This document shows positions 41,978 to 49,549 of a DNA stretch of 64,000 bases, piece after piece. Under the pieces are notes generated by a model. The model saw nothing but the letters and a program-made list of their open reading frames with translations. It was not told the DNA's origin and did no database searches. Numbering within the stretch: position 1 is the first letter of the stretch; each line of letters opens with the position of its first letter. The DNA lies in the NCBI GenBank assembly GCA_910586765.1, contig CAJUJJ010000002.1, forward strand, positions 1-64,000, given 5' to 3'. The DNA is from an uncultured Clostridia bacterium. GTDB taxonomy: Bacteria; Bacillota; Clostridia; Lachnospirales; Anaerotignaceae. Position numbers and translations under genes: made by a program.

Positions 41978-42999
41978 TACATTATTTTCAGAGATACCAC
42001 TCCAAAGAGAATGTGGATACCTCAAACACCATGCTGATGCTTTCTCGTTTGTATAACTACAACGCCGATAAGTTTTTTTCTATGCTGAATAGTCTTATTC
42101 TTGGAGAGGACGAAAGCCCGGAAATCACATTTGATTTGCAGGTCGTGGGTGACGATAGCGTTCCGGATGCGGTTATCAGCCAAAAGAGCTTCAAAATAGT
42201 GGTGGAAACAAAGCTCTACAATCAGTTTTACAAGCAGCAGCTTGTAAATCATCTGGAGCAGTTTGATGCTGAGGATATAAAGGTTTTGCTCACCCTTGAC
42301 CCCAAGCCGATGAAACCGCAACTGTTTGATGAACTGGCGGTTGAACTGAAAAAGTATAATAGCGAAAATGCAGCCCGGCTTATCCACCCGATCAAGCACG
42401 TCAATTTGACCTTCGAGCAGCTTGTGGCCGCTATGGCGGATATTGTTGACGACAGAGATACGGAAATCATTGCCGTTTTAGACGATTTTAAGAAGTATTG
42501 CTTTGATGAAAAGCTGATACCGGATGGCTATAAATGGATGAGAGCAATCGTAGCCGGTACAACTTTTCAGGATAATATGGATTTGGATTTGTTCTATGAC
42601 CAGGAATCTCGCAAGTTCTCGGAACATGGATATATTGGCTTGTATAAGGACAAGAGTATCCGTGCCATTGGTAAGCTGAAAAAGACCATCATCGCAGTGG
42701 AAAATAACGGCAACATGACCTATCGTGCCGAAAGCGGAGCCGAACCTACCGCAGATGAGATTGAACGCATCAACGAGGCAATCCGGCGTGCAGATCATTA
42801 TGGCTATAACCTTCGGACGATTAGCCATAGATATTTTATCGTTGAAAAGTTCTACCCGATGGACTTTAGAAAAAGCAGTAAGAACCCGATTCAAAAAAGC
42901 AAGTTCTTCAATCTTGCCGATATGTTCGGATATAAAACAATGCCTAACACCGATGAAATCGCAAATGATCTGAACGGTCGGACTTGGGAGGAGTTTTAA
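41977..42999 (+). pseudogene. 5'-truncated PD-(D/E)XK nuclease-like gene
   Basis: The frame continues from the edge of the ImmA repeat with no convincing start; homology-like sequence begins around FQRYHSKENVDTSNTMLML. Residues DAVISQKSFKIVVETKLYN contain the D-x(n)-ExK signature of PD-(D/E)XK nucleases. The C-terminus has RADHYGYNLRTISHRYFIVEKFY. I read it as a gene whose first codons were replaced by the repeat. An internal ATG at 42031 could give a shorter protein, but no ribosome binding site is apparent. Possible former defence or restriction-like gene; function uncertain. Confidence 0.55.
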
Positions 43000-43021
43000 T
43001 TCGATCCGGAAGGAGGTCGCA

Positions 43022-43234
43022 ATGGAGTATTCAGAGCAAGTGCATTTATTTGCCACAAAGTGGATTGAGAAATTCAGAGATCAGAAAATCAGCTACATAG
43101 AGCTGGTTGACCATTACCTGGCTGATGATTGTCAGGCATTGGGATTCCAGATGGATTGTGGTCATGCCTTTTCAGAAAAATATGGCGATGCAGCAAGCAG
43201 CATACTGTATTTTTCTATTCAGATACCATCTTAA
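43022..43234 (+). pseudogene. 3'-truncated small ICE protein
   Basis: 70 residues starting MEYSEQVHLFATKWIEKF after GGAGGTCGCA. It carries YIELVDHYLADDCQALGF, a pattern I know from small ICE proteins that are longer at the C-terminus. After GHAFSEKYGDAAS the sequence turns into unrelated residues (ILYFSIQIPS) and stops. The break is at about 43200, where the KTR/MATE segment begins. It follows the nuclease-like gene by 22 bp, so the two were once one operon. Confidence 0.5.
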
Positions 43235-43404
43235 TTTGCACTATCTATGCTAACCGAAACAACAAAGTGCTTGACATTCACAAGTGTTTGCTGTTTACAC
43301 TTCGGACAGTAGAGTGGAAAGTTCTTTAATTCGGTATCTTCTTGCATTATCGTTCGGGTTTTATTTCCACAGATAGGACATAGAACCCATTTTATAGTTT
43401 CCAT
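43231..43404 (-). CDS. Cysteine-rich KTR-domain peptide
   Basis: 57 residues. METIKWVLCPICGNKTRT starts with the CPxCGNKTR motif that names the Cys-rich KTR family; a second pair, YCPKCKQQTLVNV, follows at about 33-44. The four Cys residues can bind zinc. Too short for most gene finders. Such peptides are common next to regulators and efflux genes in Firmicute ICEs. AAGG lies about 12 nt upstream of the ATG. Overlaps the last bases of the truncated gene on the other strand. Confidence 0.75.
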   Translation of the reverse strand: METIKWVLCPICGNKTRTIMQEDTELKNFPLYCPKCKQQTLVNVKHFVVSVSIDSAN

Positions 43405-43532
43405 ATTTTTCTCAATCCTTACTTCTAAATATTATCCTACTAAATTTATAAAATTTATCGCAACGGTTTTTAAGTTTTTGCTTCTTGATTACTTAACGGC
43501 GGAAAAAGAATGTTTTCACATAGGGCTGTTGT

Positions 43533-44888
43533 TTACATGTCATTTTTTTGTTTTTTTAATTCTATACCCACCAGTACAACAGATAGCATAAACGCTGAAA
43601 AATCAGCAACAGGTCCCGCAAGCAATACTCCCATAATTCCGAAACGAAGCGGGAGCAGCAGGGTAAGCGGAATCAACACAAAGGTCTGCCTTGTTAATGC
43701 CAACAGAGCACCTTTTAACGATTTTCCTATTGCGGTAAAAAAACTGGAAGAAAGCAACTGCACACCATTTACCAACACCATGAAAAGATAGGTACGCATG
43801 AACAAAACAGCAAATTCAAAATACAGCTCGTCCCCATCTCCGAATAGCGAAATGATAGATTGCGGGAAAAATTGAAATGCGATGAAAGCAATTGTGGAAA
43901 CAACAAGGTTCCATTTTACCGCAAGCAGGTAAGCCTCCCGTACACGATGGTATTGCCTTGCCCCATAGTTGAAGCCGATAATCGGCTGTGTTCCCTGCGA
44001 GATTCCTACAACAATCGCAAGGATTATGGCATTTGTTTTCATAACGATTCCGCAAGCAGCTAAGGGAATATCTGTTCCATATTTTGTTAATGCGCCGTAA
44101 TAAGTCAACGAATTGTACTGAATGATTTGAATCACGGTAACTGCAATCTGATTTGAGCTGCTGCTTATCCCCATGCTGCAAATTTTCAGGCTTTCTTTAA
44201 TGTCAAATAAAAACGACTCTTTTTCAAAATGGATTGTTTGGAAACGCCATAGATAACGGAGTGCGAGTATGAAAGAAAAAATTTGCCCAATAACCGTTGC
44301 CCAAGCTCCGCCGGCAATTCCCCAATCGCAAACAAAAATAAAAATGGGGTCAAGAATGGTATTGATAATAGCTCCCACAACCATGCAGACCATTGAATAC
44401 TTTGGTTTTCCATCTGCTCGAATCAAATTGCTCATACCATTCGTTACAATGAGAAACGGCATTCCAATCAATGTTATGCTGGCATACTGCTTTGCATATG
44501 GAAATACATCTGTCGTTGCCCCAAATGCCTTTAGGAGCAAAGACAGAAAAGTTTCTCCAACCAGCAAATAAATAATTCCGAAAATTCCCATCAGAACAAT
44601 ACCATTTCCCGCTGCTTTGGCGGCAGCTTTCGGCTCTTTGCATCCAAGACAGAGGGAAACACGGGAAGCACTGCCAATTCCAACCAGTAGTGCAATGGCA
44701 AGGCAGATGGTAGAAAACGGGTAGGCAACATTGGTTGCTGCATTTCCCAAATAACCGACCCCTTGACCAATAAAAATCTGATCCACAATATTGTAGATTG
44801 AGCCGACAAGAGACGCCACAATACTGGGAACAGCAAAATTTTTCAACAGCTTTGAAATTTTTTCATAGCCCAGAGGATTTTCAGTCAT
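43533..44888 (-). CDS. MATE-family multidrug efflux transporter
   Basis: 451 residues with about 12 hydrophobic segments in two homologous halves. Family hallmarks: PSIVASLVGSIYNIVDQIFIGQ in pieces at the N-terminus (IYNIVDQIFIG), NAATNVAYPFSTICLA, and the second-half match QGTQPIIGFNYGARQYHRV. Cytoplasmic-membrane cation/drug antiporter. Its ATG overlaps the end of the marR gene, so both are cotranslated and probably induced by a MarR ligand. Typical accessory cargo of gut ICEs. Confidence 0.93.
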   Translation of the reverse strand: MTENPLGYEKISKLLKNFAVPSIVASLVGSIYNIVDQIFIGQGVGYLGNAATNVAYPFSTICLAIALLVGIGSASRVSLCLGCKEPKAAAKAAGNGIVLMGIFGIIYLLVGETFLSLLLKAFGATTDVFPYAKQYASITLIGMPFLIVTNGMSNLIRADGKPKYSMVCMVVGAIINTILDPIFIFVCDWGIAGGAWATVIGQIFSFILALRYLWRFQTIHFEKESFLFDIKESLKICSMGISSSSNQIAVTVIQIIQYNSLTYYGALTKYGTDIPLAACGIVMKTNAIILAIVVGISQGTQPIIGFNYGARQYHRVREAYLLAVKWNLVVSTIAFIAFQFFPQSIISLFGDGDELYFEFAVLFMRTYLFMVLVNGVQLLSSSFFTAIGKSLKGALLALTRQTFVLIPLTLLLPLRFGIMGVLLAGPVADFSAFMLSVVLVGIELKKQKNDM

Positions 44889-45330
44889 TGAACTCCTCCC
44901 CCTTTCTCTCTATATGGAGTTCCGATGTGATATTTCTGCCCGCCTGTATTAAGAAATCCATAAAAAGGTTCTGCTCGGATTCGCTCATACCCTGCAATAA
45001 AAGAGCTTCTGTCTTTTCGCATATCATCTGTATCTCGTCAATAATAGACAATGCTCTTTCTGTAGGATACAATTTACATGTCCGCTTATCCTTATCATTG
45101 GGAGAACGTGTAATCATTCCCTGCTTTTCCAATGTCGCAACCGTCCGTACAATATTGCTTGGATGAACATAGAACATATTCAACAAAGAATCTTGTAGAA
45201 TACCGGGCGAACGACAGATTTTGATTAAGAACATATATTGACTGTTGTTGATTCCATAGGGGGCAAGTTGCTTGTCCAAATAGATTTTGTAAAATCGGTC
45301 TGTTACGGAAAGCCATTTTAATAGTTGCAT
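44881..45330 (-). CDS. MarR-family regulator
   Basis: 149 residues, winged helix. GILQDSLLNMFYVHPSNIVR (recognition region, about 45-65) is followed by TVATLEKQGMITRSPNDKDKRTCKLYPTE in pieces, the wing. C-terminal dimerisation helices. ATG after GGAGGTATATATCT. Its own promoter contains a perfect palindrome, so repression of itself and the MATE gene is likely. Confidence 0.9.
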   Translation of the reverse strand: MQLLKWLSVTDRFYKIYLDKQLAPYGINNSQYMFLIKICRSPGILQDSLLNMFYVHPSNIVRTVATLEKQGMITRSPNDKDKRTCKLYPTERALSIIDEIQMICEKTEALLLQGMSESEQNLFMDFLIQAGRNITSELHIERKGEEFND

Positions 45331-45355
45331 AGATATATACCTCCAATCAGGACGT

Positions 45356-45384
45356 ATTATACATCAATATGCGTGCGCACGCAA
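45356..45384 (-). promoter_or_regulatory. marR-MATE promoter overlapping a 14-bp palindrome
   Basis: Minus strand: TTGCGT (45379-45384) and TATAAT (45356-45361) with 17-bp spacing. The palindrome TGCGTGCGCACGCA (45370-45383) covers the -35 element, so a bound MarR dimer would block RNA polymerase. Confidence 0.75.
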
Positions 45385-45418
45385 CTACTTTTAACATTAT
45401 ATCTGCCGCTTTGTCCTC

Positions 45419-45730
45419 CTAAACACAAATCAATTCTACATCTATAATCTCTACTGCTCTGCTACGAATATTATTCATTTTCCCGACCCATTCAAGCTGA
45501 TTTTCTGCCTTTAGCTGTTCTGTTACTCCCTGCTTGTCGGCATATTCTTTTACCAGCCGAGAAAACATATCCTCTGCCTGTTCATCCACGCTTGCAAGGT
45601 ATTCGTTCAACCTGCCGCTTGTCAGCAGATTAAGATAAACAAACTGCTTATCAGAAAATGTACGGATGCTGATTTTGACATTTCGGACGATGAGCCTGTT
45701 TGACTTCCTGATGACAACTAAAAAGTCCAC
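45419..45730 (-). pseudogene. TnpV remnant
   Basis: The C-terminal ~70 residues match the TnpV family (YLNLLTSGRLNEYLASVDEQ, VTEQLKAENQLEWVGKMNN, IRSRAVEIIDVELI). The usual N-terminus with GDYLIPDL and GKYGRLR is missing and is replaced by unrelated residues running into the terminator at 45721. I read it as a 5'-truncated remnant at the right side of the MATE cargo. It is much closer to typical TnpV than the copy inside the helicase gene. Confidence 0.65.
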
Positions 45731-45770
45731 CAGTTATGATGCACTGCACATCATACTGGTGGACTTTTTC
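45721..45770. terminator. Bidirectional terminator, copy 2
   Basis: AAAAAGTCCACCAGT pairs with ACTGGTGGACTTTTT. It differs from copy 1 at several paired positions that keep or restore pairing. Confidence 0.85.
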
Positions 45771-45789
45771 TGTAAGAAAATAAAAAACT

Positions 45790-46377
45790 GATATTCATAT
45801 ATCGCCATAACCAATGTCGTTATCGTAGGCATGAAGATCTTCTTTCAGGAAATCTGCTTTACGAATATACATCGAATTTACCAGCTCCCCTTTTTCGTGG
45901 AGCAGGCTGAATTTGTAATCTAATAACGCTGCCGGTACATAGAGCATTTTAGCCGTTTCAAAAAATGTGTGTTCCGAAAGGCATTCCAGAACTTCTTCAT
46001 CTTCTAACAGAAGCTCTGCCGCAAAGAAGTTTGCTTCATTTTCTTCGATTGATCTATCATCAAACACTTCCATTTCTTGAAAGCCGTGCATCATGGCGAT
46101 TTTCGTATGTAGGACAGCGTGTCCTAATTCATGTGCGACTAATATACGTTCCAGGATGCCGTTCACATTGTGATCTATCACGATATTCTTCTGTCTGGAC
46201 TGGTAATAGAAGAAGCCCTTCAATTTCTTCTGCAAATCGTAATAATGAATTTTGATACCTAACAGCTGACACAACTCGTAAGGGTCTCTGGTGTGATATT
46301 TTCGCACAAGCTTATCGACAGTTTCAATGATATGCTCTGCCGTTTTCATTTGCTTCACCTCCGAATCGCACACAGAA
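45790..46377 (-). repeat. 588-bp perfect direct repeat, copy 2
   Basis: Identical to 41390-41977. Here the gene's natural upstream neighbour (the ImmR-like gene) is intact, so this is probably the original copy. Confidence 0.9.
45795..46349 (-). CDS. ImmA/IrrE metallopeptidase, copy 2
   Basis: 184 residues, identical to copy 1, with HELGHAVLH and the downstream Glu. Located 51 bp downstream of an XRE (ImmR-like) gene on the same strand, which is the classical ImmR-ImmA pair that controls ICE excision after DNA damage or cell-cell cues. This copy is likely the functional, regulated one. Zinc-dependent cytoplasmic protease. Confidence 0.92.
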   Translation of the reverse strand: MKTAEHIIETVDKLVRKYHTRDPYELCQLLGIKIHYYDLQKKLKGFFYYQSRQKNIVIDHNVNGILERILVAHELGHAVLHTKIAMMHGFQEMEVFDDRSIEENEANFFAAELLLEDEEVLECLSEHTFFETAKMLYVPAALLDYKFSLLHEKGELVNSMYIRKADFLKEDLHAYDNDIGYGDI

Positions 46378-46400
46378 AACATATTCTGTGCTTGAGGATT

Positions 46401-46850
46401 TTACTCTTTATCTTTATGCTTTCTGTATTTCTTCGGAGTGTACTTTTCCCGTGCTGTTTTCTTAGAGTCCATATAGACTGACATAATCGCCTGGAAGAAT
46501 ACATCTTTTGCATCCTCGTCCAATTCTCCACCGGCAAACAGAGAATTTACACGCCCCAGCACTTCCTGAGCTTCTTTTGCTCCCTTTGAACCGAAGTTTT
46601 CCTTTGCCTCTAAAATAAACATATCCTGATCTATATGGCTCTGGCTATCCGTTTCAGATTCGTCCAAAAGATAGGACACAGAGATATGCAGCGCTTCAGC
46701 AAGTTTTCTGATGTTGCTTTTTCTGGGGAGTGTTCCGAGCTGCTCATAGGTGTAAAGGGATCTTTCGGAAATGCCGGTCATCTGGGCAAGCTCCGTTTGA
46801 GATAGGTTCATAGCCAAACGAGCTTCTTTAATTTTTTCTCCAAACGTCAT
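46401..46850 (-). CDS. ImmR-like XRE repressor
   Basis: 149 residues. The HTH is at about 5-60 (FGEKIKEARLAMNLSQTEL, MTGISERSLYTYEQLGT, IRKLAEALHISVSYLLD). The C-terminal part is acidic and helical. ATG after GGAAGGAC. It precedes the ImmA-like protease gene on the same strand and faces a dense array of ATCGGAAGTT sites on its upstream side, which I take as its operators. Likely represses the excision and transfer genes to its right until cleaved. Confidence 0.85.
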   Translation of the reverse strand: MTFGEKIKEARLAMNLSQTELAQMTGISERSLYTYEQLGTLPRKSNIRKLAEALHISVSYLLDESETDSQSHIDQDMFILEAKENFGSKGAKEAQEVLGRVNSLFAGGELDEDAKDVFFQAIMSVYMDSKKTAREKYTPKKYRKHKDKE

Positions 46851-46885
46851 GGTACTGTCCTTCCTTTCAAAAAATATTTATTCGT

Positions 46886-47036
46886 AACTTCCGATTATTT
46901 GTTGACAAACTTCTGAAAAATGCTATAATGAGAATCAGGGCAGAAGTTTTAGTTCCACTTAATTATATATCGGAACTTTTATAAAGTCAAGAACTTCCGA
47001 TTCTTGCTTCTGTTTTTTTATCATACATCGGAAGTT
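46886..47036. promoter_or_regulatory. Operator array of ATCGGAAGTT sites
   Basis: Near-identical 10-mers occur at 46886-46895 (AACTTCCGAT), 46969-46978 (ATCGGAACTT), 46992-47001 (AACTTCCGAT) and 47027-47036 (ATCGGAAGTT); a weaker AACTTCTGA is at about 46908. The last two form an inverted pair. They surround the rightward promoter. Probable binding sites of the ImmR-like repressor. Confidence 0.65.
46902..46929 (+). promoter_or_regulatory. Strong rightward promoter
   Basis: TTGACA and TATAAT with a 16-bp spacer, inside the operator array; it reads toward the sigma/ArpU-like gene. Confidence 0.75.
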
Positions 47037-47136
47037 ATAGTCATTCTTGTCCCATGGTATTTGTTTCCCTTTAGCCAAGTGACAGGAGTTAGAAAGGAAT
47101 TCTTATTTTATGGATTAGGCTGAAAGGAGATTCTGA

Positions 47137-47700
47137 ATGAGCAGATATAATACACAGGTATTAAGCAATATTCGAATGCTTTGCCGGATGCAGAACATTG
47201 ACGAGAAGGTTCTGTATGAAAGAGCAAAGCTGATTTTATCCATATATCGAGAGGTGTGCTGGTCTACCATTGATCGTGCGAATGATGTATGTGATACCCT
47301 TATTTGTACTTACGGTGACAGCTTAGATGGTGCATTGATTTATCTGGAGAACTTTGCTCCGGATGAAGCGAGAGAACGATTTGAAGAACGCATTCGCAGC
47401 TTATTTGAGACAAAGTGGATCATTGAACTGGTAGATATGGCTATGTTGAAAATCAGAGAATATCCAGATAAAGGCACTCTGTACTGTGAGATTATCTCAA
47501 AGGCATATCTCAACCGCTTCAAGTACAGGGAATCAGAAATGCTGGAGGTTTTGAATATGGAACGCAGCACCTACTATGACCGAAAGAAAGAAGCGATACT
47601 GTTATTTGGTCTGTCACTTTGGGGAACAGCCATTCCTAAATTGAAAGATTTCCTGGAAAGTGCCAGGGAGGAAGAAGCCTTGTGTTATTGTGAGTGCTAA
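47137..47700 (+). CDS. Sigma-70/ArpU-like transcription regulator
   Basis: 187 residues. The C-terminal half has an HTH that looks like sigma region 4 or ArpU (YRESEMLEVLNMERSTYYDRK), and a helical N-terminus precedes it. ATG after AAAGGAG. The gene stands just right of the repressor and operator array, where ICEs often encode an activator of excision and transfer. No region 2-like (-10 binding) signature is clear, so a true sigma factor is not proven. Confidence 0.6.
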   Translation: MSRYNTQVLSNIRMLCRMQNIDEKVLYERAKLILSIYREVCWSTIDRANDVCDTLICTYGDSLDGALIYLENFAPDEARERFEERIRSLFETKWIIELVDMAMLKIREYPDKGTLYCEIISKAYLNRFKYRESEMLEVLNMERSTYYDRKKEAILLFGLSLWGTAIPKLKDFLESAREEEALCYCEC

Positions 47701-47827
47701 GACAGGATTTTAGTCCGACTAAAATCCGATGAAAATACGACGGTTTCCCTACTGAAAGTCCGACTTGTTCAGTGTTAAAATGGCTATGCTGGGAGATAGC
47801 GGCATAAAAATGAATAGAGAGAGTTAC

Positions 47828-47861
47828 GCCTCGTGCCTGTAATGGGTACGGGGCTTTTTTT
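47828..47861 (+). terminator. Terminator 1 after the sigma-like gene
   Basis: GCC..CGT..CC pairs with GG..ACG..GGC around TGTAAT, then six to seven T residues. Confidence 0.75.
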
Positions 47862-47904
47862 ATACCTGTCTATCTTCCTTCATTTTAACACAAAGGCATG
47901 AACG

Positions 47905-47939
47905 AGAGCTTGGAGTAATTTACTCCGGCTCTTTTTTTA
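47905..47939 (+). terminator. Terminator 2 / attenuator
   Basis: AGAGC-TTGGAGTAA pairs with TTACTCC-GCTCT, then TTTTTTT; just upstream of the next ribosome binding site. Two terminators within 80 bp in a leader suggest attenuation. Confidence 0.75.
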
Positions 47940-47961
47940 TGCCTGCAAGGAGGACAGGCAG

Positions 47962-48267
47962 ATGGCAAAGGGAATTGAGAATCGGGCACGATCTCCTCCT
48001 GCTGTTTTTGATTTTGCAACTTCACAAATTCAAAAACACGGAGGAACGAAAATGTATTACGACTTGGTTGAAAGCGGAAAAAGAATTAAAGCCTTGAGAA
48101 AGGAACATGGGCTTACACAGGAACAGCTTGCGGAGCAGTTGGGCGTTGCTGCAAACTCCATTGCACGAATTGAAACCGGCAACAGAGGTATCTCTATTGA
48201 TTTGGCAATCGAATTGGTTGTGCGCTTTGACACAACCCTTGATTACATATTTTTAGGTCGTGAATAA
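47962..48267 (+). CDS. Small XRE-type regulator with alternative starts
   Basis: 101 residues from 47962, or 72 residues from 48051. The XRE domain occupies the last 70 residues (SGKRIKALRKEHGLTQEQL, VAANSIARIETGNRGIS). Both ATGs have good ribosome binding sites: AAGGAGGA before 47962, and GGAGGAACG before 48051. The N-terminal 30 residues of the longer form are low in family character. The TCCTCCT at 47994-48000 can pair with either site, which may select the start. Related small regulators are common before the xis/int genes. Confidence 0.75.
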   Translation: MAKGIENRARSPPAVFDFATSQIQKHGGTKMYYDLVESGKRIKALRKEHGLTQEQLAEQLGVAANSIARIETGNRGISIDLAIELVVRFDTTLDYIFLGRE

Positions 48268-48778
48268 CCTCAAAACTATACCTACGAGGCAATAAAAACT
48301 TGCATGAGGAACAGGTACAATTTAGATACAGCCAAAGAAAATCGGCTGCTTGATCCTTGAAAACTGAATACACAGTCATCGAATACGTTCCTGTTGCCGG
48401 TGCGAGAGCATCAGCCACATCAGCGGTACGCCGAGACGTATCGGATAGAGAAACAGAACGACTTTCTTCTATAAATTAAGCGCTTGTCTCTCTCCCGATG
48501 CCAGCGATCAATACTGGCTTGTAAATATTGGGTTGCTCCCAATACGGCCATGAAAGCAACAGGATTAAAGATACTTCTCTACGGAGCTGGCGGAGAACCC
48601 GGCAGAGGTTAGATTCCTATGGAACTGATTCGCAATCAGTCGTTCGGTGATTCCCTGAGGGCGTAAGCCCTCTTTCCCAGGGGTGCGTGGCAAATATGGG
48701 ACACATAGACTTTTGGACTGACTGCCTGATTCCTTTCGGGCAGTCAGTTATTACATACCCAACGAAAGGAGGTCATGG
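48268..48778 (+). other. 514-bp non-coding, highly structured region
   Basis: No plausible coding frame. Several hairpins are visible: ATTGGG/CCCAAT (48528-48545), ACTGA-TTCGCAA-TCAGT (about 48624-48640) which has the size of a tRNA anticodon arm, GAGGGC-GTAA-GCCCTC (about 48657-48672) enclosed by CCCTG/CAGGG, and a long ACTGACTGCC/GGGCAGTCAGT stem just before the toxin gene (about 48718-48748). It looks like a structured RNA leader or non-coding RNA of the ICE. I do not recognise a known family, and a T-box or riboswitch consensus was not found. Confidence 0.45.
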
Positions 48779-48781
48779 CAC

Positions 48782-49189
48782 ATGATGAAAGAAAATTGGG
48801 TATATTGCCGTGGTGATATTTATTGCGCCAATCTGGACCCGGTAGTTGGGTCGGAACAAGGCGGCATCCGTCCGGTTATCGTCATTCAGAACGATACCGG
48901 TAATAAACACGCTCCCACATTGATTGTGGCAACGGTCACCACCAGAATCCATAAAAAAGCAAATATGCCGACGCACTTTGTTATTTACGACAATCCTGCA
49001 CTCAAAGAAGCGTCCGTTGTTCAGCTGGAACAGATTCGCACCATTGATAAAAGCAGGATTGATAATTACTTAGGTAAGGTAACGCCCCGTGAAATGGTAG
49101 CGATTGAGAAAGCCTTATCCGTCAGTCTGGCAATGGAACAGCTGAAAAAGCGTTCCACAAAACATAAAGCAAAGAGAACGAAGGAGTGA
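48782..49189 (+). CDS. PemK/MazF-family toxin (endoribonuclease)
   Basis: About 135 residues. The PemK/MazF fold shows RGDIYCANLDPVVGSEQGG, RPVIVIQNDTGN, SVVQLEQIRTIDKSRI and LGKVTPREMVAIEKAL. RNA-cleaving toxin, or a derivative used as regulator. No canonical antitoxin is directly adjacent upstream; the small DNA-binding protein that follows by 6 bp could serve as one, though it looks like an excisionase. ATG follows GAAAGGAGG. The C-terminal 15 residues are basic. Located in the regulator-xis-int segment of the ICE. Confidence 0.85.
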   Translation: MMKENWVYCRGDIYCANLDPVVGSEQGGIRPVIVIQNDTGNKHAPTLIVATVTTRIHKKANMPTHFVIYDNPALKEASVVQLEQIRTIDKSRIDNYLGKVTPREMVAIEKALSVSLAMEQLKKRSTKHKAKRTKE

Positions 49190-49195
49190 ACATAA

Positions 49196-49432
49196 ATGTT
49201 TGAAGAAAGAATCGCTGCCATGAATCAGCGCACCGAAGAAGCGATGGCCGCTAACGCAGTTCAGTTTGATAAGAGAACCTATACGGTTGATGAGATTCAG
49301 GATATTTTGGGCATCAGCAGAACCAGTGCATACAACCTTGTGAAAAAGAAAGTTTTTCACAGCGTCCGCATTGGTGGCAGTATCAGAATCTCTAAAAAGA
49401 GTTTTGATGAGTGGTTGGATCATCAAATGTAA
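49196..49432 (+). CDS. Excisionase-like HTH protein
   Basis: 78 residues. TYTVDEIQDILGISRTSAYN and LVKKKVFHSVRIGGSIRISK form a MerR-like HTH_17 domain with a wing, and KSFDEWLDHQM ends it, as in Tn916-family excisionases. ATG 6 bp after the PemK stop, with GGAGTGAAC before it. It could act as the Xis of the right-end integrase or as a partner of the toxin; the first is favoured by the domain type. Confidence 0.75.
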   Translation: MFEERIAAMNQRTEEAMAANAVQFDKRTYTVDEIQDILGISRTSAYNLVKKKVFHSVRIGGSIRISKKSFDEWLDHQM

Positions 49433-49492
49433 GGTTTGTCAAGGGTGTCGTACAACCCAGCGACAAACTTCAAAACATATTGAGAGTTCGAT

Positions 49493-49533
49493 AAAATGTA
49501 GCCATGACAAGAAACACATGGCTACATTTTTTA
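49493..49533. terminator. Perfect hairpin terminator before the triple-HTH gene
   Basis: AAAATGTAGCCATG pairs perfectly with CATGGCTACATTTT, then TT. Enclosed by an outer GTCGTACAACC/GGTTGTACGA pairing whose right arm directly precedes the next start codon. Confidence 0.85.
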
Positions 49534-49549
49534 CATAGGAGGTTGTACG

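Noticed and set aside
48620..48680. Possible tRNA in the structured region
   Set aside because: An anticodon-like arm is present, but no T arm (TTCRA), no acceptor pairing and no D arm in register.
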